Notes: generated by a model from the letters alone, not told the origin. Counted from the stretch's first letter, positions 27,372 through 36,800 are shown. The stretch: DNA of 64,000 nucleotides from JAJDZL01 sp965221175 (GCA_965221175.1 OZ244867.1:62001-126000); one strand, 5' to 3'. Program-made: numbers and translations.

Positions 27372-27907
27372 AAATTATGAAAAAATTGACTATCGCTTGT
27401 ATTTTTTGCCTAATCTCTTCAGGTGCTTCTTCGAACAATCAACACTTGAATCCTGCTCAGAAATTTAGTATTTGGACACAACTTACACCTGTGGGGGAAT
27501 CATTTAAGTGTCAGTTGGTTGAAAATGAAAGTCAAATGTTAAAGATTTTAAGCTGGGCGGGATGGGATATAGATGCTAATATTCCGAATATAAATTGGAG
27601 TAGTAATGCCGCTATTATCATTGCACCACCTAGATATCATGAAAGTAGAGAGGCAAAAGTTCATGGGTTATTTGCTCGTGGCAACGAGTTAAAATTGGAA
27701 TATTCCTTGATGGGTGAGTTAAATACAGGAACTCGTACAAAAATATTGAAGGATGGTAGTGTAATGATGAGTATGGGATCTTCGCTTCCGAGTCAACCAA
27801 TAACGATAGTAGTTTCCTACAACAAAAACTTGGCTACCAATCGAACGATCTATTGTGTAAACAAGAAATTCAAAAAAAAGGGGTCTAAAATGAAACCAAG
27901 TCATTAG
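27368..27907 (+). CDS. Predicted exported protein of unknown function
   Basis: A 179-residue protein with a clear signal peptide: MKIMKKLT followed by IACIFCLISSGASS, with likely cleavage after about residue 22. The mature part has mixed beta-strand character and a Lys-rich C-terminus (KKFKKKGSK). One Cys lies in the mature N-terminal part and one near the end. It is translationally coupled to the three-TM protein. No family recognised. By analogy with the 10-13 kb operon it takes the place of the exported nuclease, but no nuclease motif is visible. Confidence 0.6.
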   Translation: MKIMKKLTIACIFCLISSGASSNNQHLNPAQKFSIWTQLTPVGESFKCQLVENESQMLKILSWAGWDIDANIPNINWSSNAAIIIAPPRYHESREAKVHGLFARGNELKLEYSLMGELNTGTRTKILKDGSVMMSMGSSLPSQPITIVVSYNKNLATNRTIYCVNKKFKKKGSKMKPSH

Positions 27908-28039
27908 GCAACCATTCTAATTATGGATTTGAGTTAATATTGAACGCCTTTTGGCGTTAGATGAGAATCGGATTCGGAAAGAGCTATACCCGAAAGTAGT
28001 GCGTGGGGTGAAATCACGCGGCTACCTAGTTGTCAAACT

Positions 28040-28180
28040 GCTTCGTCTCAATCCCGTCTTTGAATTGTATACCTTCTATCACTTTCCCAAGTTGCCGGAA
28101 TCCTCGCAACTTGCGCCAGTTGTGCTGCGCACACAGACCCAGCTTGAACATCATGCACAGCATCCCCTTTCGGCTTAACC
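28040..28180 (-). pseudogene. Inverted C-terminal fragment of an IS256-family transposase
   Basis: On the minus strand it reads FKLGLCAQHNWRKLRG and KVIEG, then FKDGIETKQFD, the last residues of an IS256-type transposase. About 115 bp closely match the fragment at 25.5 kb in the opposite orientation. The two therefore bracket the hydrolase operon with their 3' ends facing inwards. Confidence 0.7.
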
Positions 28181-28255
28181 CATCTTTGCCATTTTTTTAA
28201 ATTGTGACAAGAATATCCTTTTATTTTCAATTACTTGATTTTTTACCACCAGGCG

Positions 28256-28696
28256 TTAGGTCACTACTTTTGTAACACTTAACTCCTCACGGGGCCAACA
28301 CTCAATGCGCTGGTGCCGATTCAGTTCCACTTTCAGCGCCGATAGCAGCCGACGTTGCTCAACACTGGCATCACTGTTCTGACGAACACGGATCTGCTGA
28401 CCATTGGCTTCATCCATCACCGTCGTCAGCCGATGCAGGGTCGACAGCTTGTTGCGAACCGTATTCCAACTTGAGCGCACACCATTGCCTCGCAGCATCA
28501 GTCGTAAATAATGCACCGCCTGATAAGCCACAACCGAGATGAACAGATGCGCCGCCACCCGTGATTTGTTGTGATGATATATAGGACGCATCCCCAACTC
28601 CGACTTCAGAGTGCGGAATGTCGCCTCCACTTCGCTCAACGTCCAATATAGACGAACAATGCGTTCATCATCCCAGTCACTGAGCGAGGTGCGAAG
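28256..28696 (-). pseudogene. C-terminal part of an IS1634-like transposase
   Basis: On the minus strand the frame reads LLRTSLSDWDDERIV, then LYWTLSEVEATFRTLKSEL and RPIYHHNKSRVAAHLF, the DDE-domain Glu region of IS1634/IS4-type transposases. It runs to a stop at 28256. Its upstream continuation is found beyond the IS5-like insertion at 30287, so this is the 3' piece of a gene split by later insertions. Confidence 0.75.
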
Positions 28697-28702
28697 TAAA
28701 TA

Positions 28703-30280
28703 GTCGGCCCTGAAAAATTCATTTATCCCGTGGTTGGAAGCAATTGAGTCGCGAACGAATTTGTTGATCGACTCTGTAACCCTCGTGCACCGGAATTGAA
28801 TTCTGTGATGAGACGATTTGCCCCTCCCAACAGCGTATCGACGCCCAAAACCGTCCCCAAAAATCGAGACAAAAAAACCTCAGGCGCTTCAATATCAAGC
28901 GTAAATTATGTCCTGCACAGCACAGCAGCACGTTCATCTGATCACCGAGCGTGCCTTTGAGATAATTGCGACCCAGCAATCCATCGCTCTTCAGGTGACC
29001 AATAATCGGTTCAATCGCCTGTCGACGTTTCAGGCTTCGCTTTAACCGTTGCGTGGTGATGCCTCGATTCTGACCGGAAATATACACTTCGCTTAGACTT
29101 TCGCCATGCCCCCGATAACCCCGATCCACAAAAACCTCATCTATCCGCTGCCCGCTCATCCGACGTACCTGCTGCAGTGCTCCAGTCAAAGTATGTCCAT
29201 CATAAGGGTTACCTGATAAGGCCATCGCGCCGACCACGAAGTTACTCTTGTTGGTCGCCGCGATACTCACCTTCACTCCAAACTCATAATGCTTATGAGC
29301 TTTGCCCTTCGCAAGGCATTCCACTTCCGGAGCATGCAGGCTGTAGAGTTTGTTCCTGTCGTGTTGTTGCTGCTTCAACAACCGATGCGCTAACCACAGT
29401 TCCTCAGCAAACTGCCCTTGTCGTGTGGGGTCTGACGCAATCTTGCGTTCGATATCGCGAACCACACGTCCCAAATAGGTTCGCAGTGTCTTGACATCTT
29501 GACATCGCGACGCATTCGACGATATTGCCGGGCATGGGCATATTTATTCGCTTTGAGTAACGCTTTCGGTCCTTTTCGAGCATAACTCTGGCGAAGCACC
29601 ACGGCATGTCTTCGGCATAAACGAACCAGCCGCTCACGCGAGCGATTCAATAACCTGCTGTCGGTCGGATAACTCACTGCCTTCTCCTGTACCGTGGTAT
29701 CCACCGTCACTCTTTTAAGATGCGATGGTTTCACCACTTTACATGTCACTCCAACAGTCACTGTGAGCTGTAGAATCAACTCACAGCCACTTTCGCCAAT
29801 GCGCTTTCGATAACGCGTCATACTGCTCGGGTCAATCGGAGGTTGATGCTGGAAATAGACCTCGCCGCAAAACTTCTGCCAGTAAGGATTCTCCACCCAT
29901 CTGTCTACCACTTCCTCGTCAGACATGCCGTACAAATGCTTCAGCATTTGCAGACCGACCATCAGGCGAGTGGGTTTGCCGGGGCACCCCTTGTTCGGGC
30001 AATACAGGGATCCGAAGCTTTCGTCGAACACCGACCAGTCGATCATCTCGGCCAGGCAGTAGAGTTCGTGATTGCGGTTGACGATGTTGTCCAGTTGCAG
30101 TCGGAACAGGTCGAACTGGGTTTGATTTGAAGGTTTTTCGGGGACCATTTTTCACTCCGAAATTGCAAGGAATTGACTATGATTTATAACACTACCTGCA
30201 ATATCAGAACAGTGATTATGGAATATTATATTAATATAAACAGCATGTTATGTACTATTTATTGATTATTCAGGGACGAC
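28703..30280 (-). mobile_element. IS5-like element nested in the IS1634-like transposase gene
   Basis: A 1578-bp element with terminal inverted repeats GTCGGCCCTGAA (left) and GTCGTCCCTGAA (right, complement), 11 of 12 matching, and flanked by the direct repeat TAAATA at 28697-28702 and 30281-30286. Removing the element plus one repeat restores a continuous reading frame, HAGSYLLRTSLSDWD, in the host transposase. This supports the boundaries. It contains one transposase gene, now frameshifted. Confidence 0.8.
28719..30148 (-). pseudogene. IS5-family transposase disrupted by an 8-bp duplication
   Basis: The N-terminal half (from 30148) starts MVPEKPSNQTQFDLFRLQ and carries the conserved PTRLMVGLQMLKHLYGMSDEE block. 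The C-terminal half has VFVDRGYRGHG (second Asp) and AIEPIIGHLKSDGLLGRN (Glu). The halves are in different frames. The break coincides with a tandem duplication of TTGACATC at 29491-29498 and 29499-29506. Deleting one copy restores RRDVKTLRTYLGRVV and a full-length transposase. The lesion looks recent, since the rest of the frame is clean. Confidence 0.85.
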
Positions 30281-30286
30281 TAAATA

Positions 30287-30560
30287 CGAACCGGCATGAT
30301 CATCTCGCACCTGGTGTTTGTGATTGCAAGTCCAACTCACGGCAATGGCATTGCGTGCCTTGTCGTGCGCTTTCACCACAATGTCATACTGAGCGCTGAC
30401 GCGCCCGGCTCAGCATTGAACGCTCGGTCTTTTGTCTTGCCGCACTATGCACACACAGCTGTACCTGACCTTTTTCGTCTTCATCCAAACGCCAGATCCG
30501 GATTCGCTCTCGGCTGCTGTTCACCGTTTCCACATCCGGGTCTGTGTGTCATTACCAGTT
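30287..30560 (-). pseudogene. Middle segment of the split IS1634-like transposase
   Basis: On the minus strand it reads DPDVETVNSSRERIRIWRL, DEDEKGQVQLCVHS and QKTERSMLSRARQR, then after a small internal deletion WTCNHKHQVRDDHAGSYL. This is the region preceding the C-terminal piece at 28.3-28.7 kb. The upstream part lies beyond the IS110 copy, at 32.2 kb. The deletion removes part of the catalytic domain, so the gene was already dead or died separately from the IS insertions. Confidence 0.65.
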
Positions 30561-30580
30561 TAAATTCCAGTACTATTGAT

Positions 30581-30618
30581 CTTGCTTCATTGAGAGCTTA
30601 AGCTCTCAATGAAGCAAG
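30581..30618. repeat. Perfect 38-bp palindrome at the IS110 upstream edge
   Basis: The 19-bp half-site CTTGCTTCATTGAGAGCTT is followed directly by its exact complement. It immediately precedes the conserved RNA region of the second IS110 copy. The outer arm does not continue the interrupted transposase frame. Confidence 0.8.
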
Positions 30619-30790
30619 GCCGATCGACCGGGAGCAACCATTTAAATTCCTGCGCCTTGAGCGCCTGGTGGGGACATGTGCCCCGGTTGATCGCCGCGAT
30701 GGATGCCCCGTAGATAGTTTGTGCCCTTGAGCACCGGTACTGGAACCGGCAAGCATCGCGGCAGGTTTCAATATAAACCAAACCGGGGAG
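30619..30790 (+). ncRNA. Candidate IS110 bridge RNA region (second copy)
   Basis: The 180 bp before the transposase hold ATCGACCGGGAG, CTTGAGCGCC, TGCCCCGGTTGATCG, and TTTGTGCC/TGAGCACC/GTAC. These blocks match the first copy in order, and the last lies 57 nt before ATG in both. Short complementary segments (GTGC...GCAC, CCGGTAC...) would fold into stem-loops. A bridge RNA is the known partner of IS110 recombinases. Exact ends and guide loops need folding. Confidence 0.6.
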
Positions 30791-30799
30791 AATGCACCC

Positions 30800-32062
30800 A
30801 TGAATGATCAACGAGTTGAAGTGTATGCAGGCATCGACTGGGGCTCCCAGACACATCAGGCTTGCGTGTTGGATAACCACGGCAAGCGGCTGGGCGAGCG
30901 AAGTTTCGCTCATAGTGGCGAAGGCATCGGCACTCTGTTGCGGTGGCTCGGCGAATTCGCTGGCGGCCTCGCTTCACAGGTACGAGTCGCCATCGAGGTG
31001 CCGCACGGGCCGGTGGTGGAAAGTCTGCTGGCCGCAGACTTTGCGGTGCATTCAATCAACCCCAGGCAACTGGATCGGTTCCGCGACCGGTTCAGCCCGT
31101 CCGGTTGCAAGGATGATCGGCGCGATGCCGAGGTGCTGGCCGATTCGCTACGTACCGACGGACACTGCTTTCGGACACTGCGGCCAGCCAGCCCGCAGGT
31201 GATGCGTCTACGCAGTTGCTCGCGCTTGCGCGAAGAGCTGGTCGCCGAGCGCACCCGGTTGATCAACCGGATCCGCCAGAAACTGTGGAATTATTATCCG
31301 CAGTTCAGCGAGGTGATTGGCAACCGGTTGCAGTCCTGGCATCTGGAACTATGGCAACGCGCACCGACTCCGCAAGCCGCTGTCGATCTGCATGCGAATA
31401 CCATCCGGGCCATTTTGAAGCGCCATCGAATCCGGCGCTTGAATGCCAAGCAGGTGCGACAAATGCTCCGTTTCAGGCCGTTACTGTTGGCTCCAGTCAC
31501 CGCCGAAACTCACGCCGAGCACGTGGCCAGCCTCGTGGAACGGCTGCAGCTGGTTGAGCGCCAGATCGTCGAAACTGAAACAAAGCTTGAGCGTCACATC
31601 ACCGAGTTTGCCGAGGTGCCGCGCCCGGAAGATGCGGATGCTGCGTTAGAGGATCCACAACGTCCAAATGACACGCAAATTCTGCGCTCCATGCCCGGCG
31701 TCGGCTTGACCGTGGTTTCGGTGCTGCTTTCCGAAGCGCATGATGCACTGGCGCGCCGTGACTATGAATCGCTGCGCTGTCTGAGCGGTGTCGCTCCGGT
31801 CACCCGTCAATCTGGAAAAAGCCGGGTGGTGCGAAGGCGGCACGCAGCCGACCGGCGCTTGAGCGATGCCCTGTACCACTGGGCGAGAATCGCTATCCAG
31901 CGGGATTCGACCAGCCGCGCCAAATACACCGCTTGTCGAGCCCGCGGGCACTCGCACGGCCGCGCTCTGCGTAGCGTCGCAGACCGGTTGCTTTATGTCG
32001 TCTGTGCCATGTTGCGCAACGCCTCAGTCTATCAGCCGCAGCCGGCCGCGCCAGCACCATAA
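30800..32062 (+). CDS. IS110-family transposase (second copy)
   Basis: A 420-residue DEDD transposase with VYAGIDWGSQTHQA (first Asp), VAIEVPHGPVV (Glu), DDRRDAEVLADSL (Asp pair) and C-terminal SMPGVGLTVV and CLSGVAPVTRQSGK. ATG follows CGGGGAGAATGCACCC, with GGGGAG as ribosome site. The frame is intact. GC is clearly higher than in the surrounding genes. It is inserted in the IS1634-like transposase gene, opposite in orientation. It is divergent from the 23.6 kb copy, so it is a separate arrival rather than a local duplication. Confidence 0.93.
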   Translation: MNDQRVEVYAGIDWGSQTHQACVLDNHGKRLGERSFAHSGEGIGTLLRWLGEFAGGLASQVRVAIEVPHGPVVESLLAADFAVHSINPRQLDRFRDRFSPSGCKDDRRDAEVLADSLRTDGHCFRTLRPASPQVMRLRSCSRLREELVAERTRLINRIRQKLWNYYPQFSEVIGNRLQSWHLELWQRAPTPQAAVDLHANTIRAILKRHRIRRLNAKQVRQMLRFRPLLLAPVTAETHAEHVASLVERLQLVERQIVETETKLERHITEFAEVPRPEDADAALEDPQRPNDTQILRSMPGVGLTVVSVLLSEAHDALARRDYESLRCLSGVAPVTRQSGKSRVVRRRHAADRRLSDALYHWARIAIQRDSTSRAKYTACRARGHSHGRALRSVADRLLYVVCAMLRNASVYQPQPAAPAP

Positions 32063-32196
32063 CGAACGATTTCAATAATCGTTTGCCAGCGGCACAACGC
32101 ACCGATCTTTTGGACTCACCGAAATGAGCAGTACTGACAATGCTTTAAAAAAATTTGACAAATGGTAGATAGTCCCCACTTTGGAAGACAAAAAGA

Positions 32197-32232
32197 TTAG
32201 CTGTTCGGACCGCTAGCGGACCGAACAGCTAA
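32197..32232. repeat. Near-perfect 36-bp palindrome at the IS110 downstream edge
   Basis: Arms of 18 bp (TTAGCTGTTCGG-A-CCGCT and its partner) meet without a loop, with one opposed mismatch per arm. The outer arm is transposase coding sequence (WLAVRSA on the minus strand) and the inner arm is an inverted copy of it. Confidence 0.75.
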
Positions 32233-33173
32233 CCAGTCATGTCCGGCTTCATCCAGCCACTTCAGATTCGCCTCGGTGCACAGACCCGCATCGATCACCA
32301 CCGTCAGTGACCCACCACCGGCTCCGAGACGTTCAACCGCCCTCGCCAGTGTCGTCGGTTCCGACACATTGCCCGGCAATACCTCACAGCGACGAACCAA
32401 TCCGCTTTCATCCAGACACAGGCCCAGCGTCACCAGCGGACAGTCATGGCGCTTTTGTTTCGAACGTCCGAACTGTCCCGGCGACAGATGTGCCTGCCCG
32501 CTGAAGTAGGTGTTGGTCAGGTCATACAGCATCACGCTGAAGTGTGTTTGAACAGTTCACACTGACGCTGATACATGGCCCTTTCAATGGCCTCGCGGTG
32601 ACGGTACATGACATCGGCTGAACGATACAGCGCACCGAGCTTGAGCTGTGACATGGAAAGACCCAGCAGCTCGCATAACGCGCTGTCATCACACAGCCAG
32701 CGAAACGATTCGCGTTCGCTTGATGGATGCACCATGCGTGCCACCACCTGGGCAATGGCCAGTTTGCGTCGTTTTTCCTGGATCCCCAGCGATGGGAGCA
32801 GTTCTTCGAACTTTAACTGTTGCAGCGCATGCAATGCAACGGTTTCACCACCGATGCTGCGCAGTTGTCGGTGGTGCATGGATTTCAGATCAACACCATG
32901 GTGCTGTGCCTTTTGTGCAGGTTTGCTCGGCGACAGCTGCGCATTGATGCGCTCGGCCAGCCGGGCGATAGGTTCGGGGAATGACAGCAGTTGCGAATTG
33001 GTGGAACGCTGCGCTTCGATGGCGGCGATCAGTTCGTTCCATTGTTCACGCGGCAAGCTGAAGTCGGAACCGAGGTTGAGCAAGGTGCGCTGTCGCACCT
33101 TGTCACCGATGCGAACCGACTCGACCAGGCGAAACGCGAAGTAGTCGGTTCCGTTTTTGGTTCGGGTTTTGGC
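32215..33173 (-). pseudogene. N-terminal and central part of the split IS1634-like transposase
   Basis: On the minus strand it begins FVAKTRTKNGTDYF, then VESVRIGDKVRQRTLLNLG, and continues to FKHTSA, where a one-base deletion near 32535 shifts frame. The next frame reads MMLYDLTNTYFSGQAHL, VTLGLCLDESGLV and SLTVVIDAGLCTEAN, including two DDE-domain Asp motifs. The expected ATG before FVAKT is absent (CTT). The gene is cut at WLAVRSA by the IS110-side palindrome. Together with the pieces at 30.3 and 28.3 kb it reconstitutes one transposase. Confidence 0.8.
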
Positions 33174-33213
33174 AACAAAAAGAAATTAGAATCAAATAAA
33201 AACAACACGGTAG

Positions 33214-33245
33214 GATTTGGGGGCAGCGGTAAATTGCCCCAAATC
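33214..33245. repeat. Hairpin at the distal end of the IS1634-like element
   Basis: GATTTGGGGGCA and TGCCCCAAATC are complementary apart from one extra G, with a 9-nt loop. It lies 40 bp beyond the transposase N-terminus and could be an element terminus or terminator. Confidence 0.5.
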
Positions 33246-33280
33246 AGCGTTTTTCAGCGGTAAAATGGAAAAGATGGGTT

Positions 33281-33436
33281 AAGCCGAGTGCCGGAAAACT
33301 CCACGCTCGGTTTGATGAGCGGCTACTGGAAACGCAGAGATGGCTTAGATTGAGGCACTGGCATCTTTGCGAAAGCTACCAGCAAAACAGTTTTCCCCAT
33401 TGTCCTAATTCCACCACGCCAGCAGTCGACACTACC
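33281..33436 (+). ncRNA. Group II intron-like 3' end (domains V and VI)
   Basis: AAGCCGAGTGCCGGAAAACT followed by CCACGCTCGGTT and GATGAGCGG fits the domain V pattern: a GAGC-type 5' strand, GAAA-like loop, bulge, and CGGTT 3' strand. A long stem follows, CTACTGG pairing with CCAGCAG near the end, and the sequence finishes CGACACTACC, like the 3' end of bacterial group II introns. No maturase is next to it. Two other copies are in the window. Confidence 0.5.
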
Positions 33437-34377
33437 GCGTTCGTTGCGGGAACAGTTTAATGCCCTATGACACTTCGTATGAAAACAGTTGTTGCTGTAG
33501 TTTTTGTTTTATATGGAATTAAAGGACGCTTTGTGTAATATTCACAAAACTTCGCGTAATACCCTATTGTTTATTCTGAACCGACAATCGCAATGCTGGA
33601 AGCAGAACTGATGTTCTTTGGCTTTGCCTGGGCTGATGGAAACGAAATGACATCAACCTACCCAGATAGTCTGATTGTCTCGCACATATCGAGAATCAGC
33701 AGTAAATATTTTTGCAATTTTTGATCGACAGACAACTTCTGAGACAGACTCGACACGCGAGAAACGTAGATTTACTTCCAAAAATTCAGGGTCAACCATA
33801 TTCTTGTGATAGTTCGAGGTCGCCATCTGATTCGTTGAAGGTACCAGTATATCGGCACCCTTATAGTATTTATGGTTGATACTATTGGGAAGTGACGCTA
33901 GGAGTGGCCAGCGTTGCACCTGTGATTAACGTTTGCTCGCAGACAAATTGGCGCGGGACACGAAAGACTGTAAACACCGCATGAATTTACGTTTGCCAGA
34001 TAAAGGAGAATATTGAGCGATGAAAGAATTTTTTCAATCGGATTTTAATTCTGCTCGGACTAAGGCTTTTGGCCGTTTTGCTTCCAGCAAGAATCGGCTA
34101 CTTTCGATTTAAACGGGTTCATAGTTGCAACTGATTTGATCGATTGGATTGAGAACCCAATTAGGACATGAATTGGTGCCAAATTAAAATATAATTCATT
34201 GAATCTCAACAATAATTCAAAGAATTCGTAAATCGTACGTCAACCGTCTGAAAAATTTACTGGATGTTTAGCCGAGGAAGTGAGTATCGGGAATCTTTCT
34301 GATTTTTTGAATTTGTCCCAATTGCGTTCTCTATTCGTAAAGCTGAGTACTCTAGACAAAAAGTTTGACAATATATT
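33437..34377. other. Intergenic region
   Basis: About 940 bp, A/T-rich, with no supported gene. A 30-codon frame at 34021 has AAGGAG upstream at a long spacing and is not convincing. A minus-strand frame at 33653-33919 has no family resemblance. Confidence 0.35.
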
Positions 34378-35187
34378 ATGAATACTCCTAAGCGAAACCA
34401 CTTCGTACCAATTATGCTGTTGAGTCGATTTACTGATGATTCTGGATTGCTATATTGGTATCTAAAGAATGGTACTAACAGAATAGTTACTCCAAACCTC
34501 ATAAACATATTTGTTGAGAATCACCTTTACACTACTAGGAATAGCAGTGAACAACTAGATGCATCCATTGAAAAGCAGTTCACTGAATTGGAGGGTGAAT
34601 TTTCTCCTATTCTTGAAAAACTAGTCGACGATGCAACAAAGAATGGGCTAATTTACTCCCTGAATGATAGCGATAGGAGTACATTCGTGAACTTCATACT
34701 CTATTTGTGCAGGCGTACTCCAGCTAACCGCCCATTTGTTGAACAGGGAATGTCGAATAAAATTGATGAAATTCCAAAAGCTTATGAAGAATTTAGAGGT
34801 CGGCCATGTACAACGGAAGAACTCGAGTATGTCATAGGGCTGAAAAACCAGTATGGCGTTCACGACGTTTTCGCTAAATTTTCTGGAGTAAATCCGAAAA
34901 AATCCCTAGTAAAAAAGATGATGGATGTATCCATCCACATCGGCGTAATTCCATATCAAAATGAGAATTTCATCATTGGAAGCAAACAGATAGAGAAATT
35001 CAACGAATGGATTCCCTTAGATCGTAAAGTTGCCTTTAAATTTACTACTCTTCGCTTTGGATCGGATAAATTGACGTATTTCAAAGATAAACCAGATATC
35101 CTACGTATTAATGCGTCTATAGCAAAACGGTCATCCCAATTTGCGGGGCCTAGCGAATATTTAATCAATCCATTGATCAATCCTTAA
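34378..35187 (+). CDS. DUF4238-family protein
   Basis: A 269-residue protein with the N-terminal signature of DUF4238: KRNHFVPIMLLSRFTDDSG followed by LYWYLKNG and ENHLYTT. The rest is helical (QLDASIEKQFTELEGEF) with a C-terminal region around WIPLDRK and FTTLRFGSDKL. DUF4238 proteins are common in accessory and defence regions, and their biochemical activity is not established. The HxxP near the N-terminus is a conserved feature that could be catalytic or metal-binding. The gene stands alone with A/T-rich flanks, which suggests recent transfer. Confidence 0.75.
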   Translation: MNTPKRNHFVPIMLLSRFTDDSGLLYWYLKNGTNRIVTPNLINIFVENHLYTTRNSSEQLDASIEKQFTELEGEFSPILEKLVDDATKNGLIYSLNDSDRSTFVNFILYLCRRTPANRPFVEQGMSNKIDEIPKAYEEFRGRPCTTEELEYVIGLKNQYGVHDVFAKFSGVNPKKSLVKKMMDVSIHIGVIPYQNENFIIGSKQIEKFNEWIPLDRKVAFKFTTLRFGSDKLTYFKDKPDILRINASIAKRSSQFAGPSEYLINPLINP

Positions 35188-35810
35188 TACGTTCGTTTTA
35201 CTATTCTCCGTTGCCTGACCAACATCTACATGTGTTGCTTCATACTGGGATGGTAGTAATTGAGTTATGCTAGACGGTTCTGTGCGAAAATTGTCAATTC
35301 GTAGATTAGTATTGCATTCTTGGCAAGGTGTCAGTGGTGGAAATGACCCGATGTTTGTGATGCCCTGAAGAGTCATTGGGGTTTTATCAATTAGTCAGAT
35401 CCTGAAACAGTTGATCAAAGAATTGCTCTCGTCAAATACAAGTTTCGTGAGCGTGTCCAACGCGCATTAAAGTACCGGAATTTCCGAGGTTTTAATATTA
35501 AGCAAAGACCAGGAGGGAAAATATCATTAACCTGAAAACTATCACATAGGCAGAGGATCATGAGGCCGTTACGTCAAGCCCTGTGTCTCTGAAAGCGGTT
35601 CGCAAAAACTCCGCGAGATTCAATACGCCTTTGCCTTGTGTATACTCGGTACAGTAGCAGAGGGCGTAAAATCAGCCTTTGATAGAGAAGTGTGATTATG
35701 ACACCACGTTGAAATGGGAAATAATTTGGTCGTGTTTGATGTAATCAGTTGTCTCGTAACTTTGCTACGGCACACATTAACATTAAACTGGAAAATTCCA
35801 AGAAAGATAG
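35188..35810. other. Intergenic region upstream of the ATPase-protease pair
   Basis: About 620 bp with no supported gene. AAGAAAG precedes the ATG at 35811. No repeats or terminators with T-tracts were recognised. Confidence 0.35.
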
Positions 35811-36788
35811 ATGATCGCTGCAAAACACTTACTTGCGCTATTACGTAGTCACATTGACAACGACGACGAACAATTTCTGTCCGTTGCGCTCCAAGTCGCT
35901 GCAAGTGAAGCGCGTAAAGGCCATGGCAAATTAGCTACTCAGTTGCGTGACATCGTTGACGAAGCAAGGTCAAAGTCCACCAAGAACGCGAACTGCCCAG
36001 TGCCGCTTGCCCAGCCTAGGGGTGATCTCGGTGTTCTCATCTCCGCGAGTTATTCTGATTCCCGCCTGAGCAGTATGATCCTTTCCAGCGAACTAGAGAA
36101 TCAATTGAAACGCATTGTCTTTGAGTACCGCCAACAGCATCGGCTTCAGGCTCACGGATTGTCCCCGCGACGCAAGATTCTCCTAATTGGCCCCCCTGGG
36201 TCTGGTAAAACGATGACAGCATCCGCCCTAGCGGGGGAATTGTCCCTGCCTCTCTTCACGGTCGTGTTTGAAAGTCTGATTACTCGATTCATGGGTGAGA
36301 CAGCATCGAAACTGAGGCTTATCTTCGATGCAATGGCGGAGACGCGCGGCATTTACTTATTCGACGAGTTTGACGCAATTGGGTCTAGGCGCGCACAGAG
36401 TAATGATATCGGCGAAATTCGTCGCGTGTTGAACTCGTTTCTCCAGCTCCTTGAGAATGATGACAGCGAAAGCCTAATTGTTGCGGCGACGAACCATCCA
36501 GATTTATTGGATTCGGCGTTGTTTCGGCGTTTCGACGACGTGATCCGCTATTGTTTGCCGAGTGCCGAAATTGTTGCCAGCATCTTGAAAGCTAAGCTTT
36601 CAGCCTTTGAAACTGGTGATTTGGCGTGGGACGATATCATTAAAGACACGGATGGGTTTAGTCAAGCTGAACTCGCACGTGTGGCTGAAGCGGCAGCGAA
36701 ACACGCTGTTCTAAGTGGAAGTTTTGCCATCACACAGAAAGATGTTCTAGCCGCAATTTTGGATCGGAAAGTTTCATCAACCCATTAA
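35811..36788 (+). CDS. AAA+ ATPase of an ATPase-protease pair
   Basis: A 325-residue classical AAA+ ATPase of the FtsH/spastin type. Walker A is IGPPGSGKT (126-134), Walker B is LFDEFDAIG with D185/E186, sensor 1 is AATNHPDLLD, and the arginine-finger region is ALFRRFDD. A helical lid follows (DGFSQAELARVAEAAAK). The N-terminal 110 residues are a helical substrate or partner domain. A subtilisin-like protease gene begins 12 bp downstream, so the ATPase probably activates, unfolds for, or regulates that protease. AAA/subtilase pairs of this kind recur in bacterial accessory islands. An antiphage role is inferred. Confidence 0.85.
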   Translation: MIAAKHLLALLRSHIDNDDEQFLSVALQVAASEARKGHGKLATQLRDIVDEARSKSTKNANCPVPLAQPRGDLGVLISASYSDSRLSSMILSSELENQLKRIVFEYRQQHRLQAHGLSPRRKILLIGPPGSGKTMTASALAGELSLPLFTVVFESLITRFMGETASKLRLIFDAMAETRGIYLFDEFDAIGSRRAQSNDIGEIRRVLNSFLQLLENDDSESLIVAATNHPDLLDSALFRRFDDVIRYCLPSAEIVASILKAKLSAFETGDLAWDDIIKDTDGFSQAELARVAEAAAKHAVLSGSFAITQKDVLAAILDRKVSSTH

Positions 36789-36800
36789 AGGGGTTAGGTA

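Noticed and set aside
33653..33919. Minus-strand frame of 88 codons
   Set aside because: No ribosome site, no motif, isolated in A/T-rich intergenic DNA.
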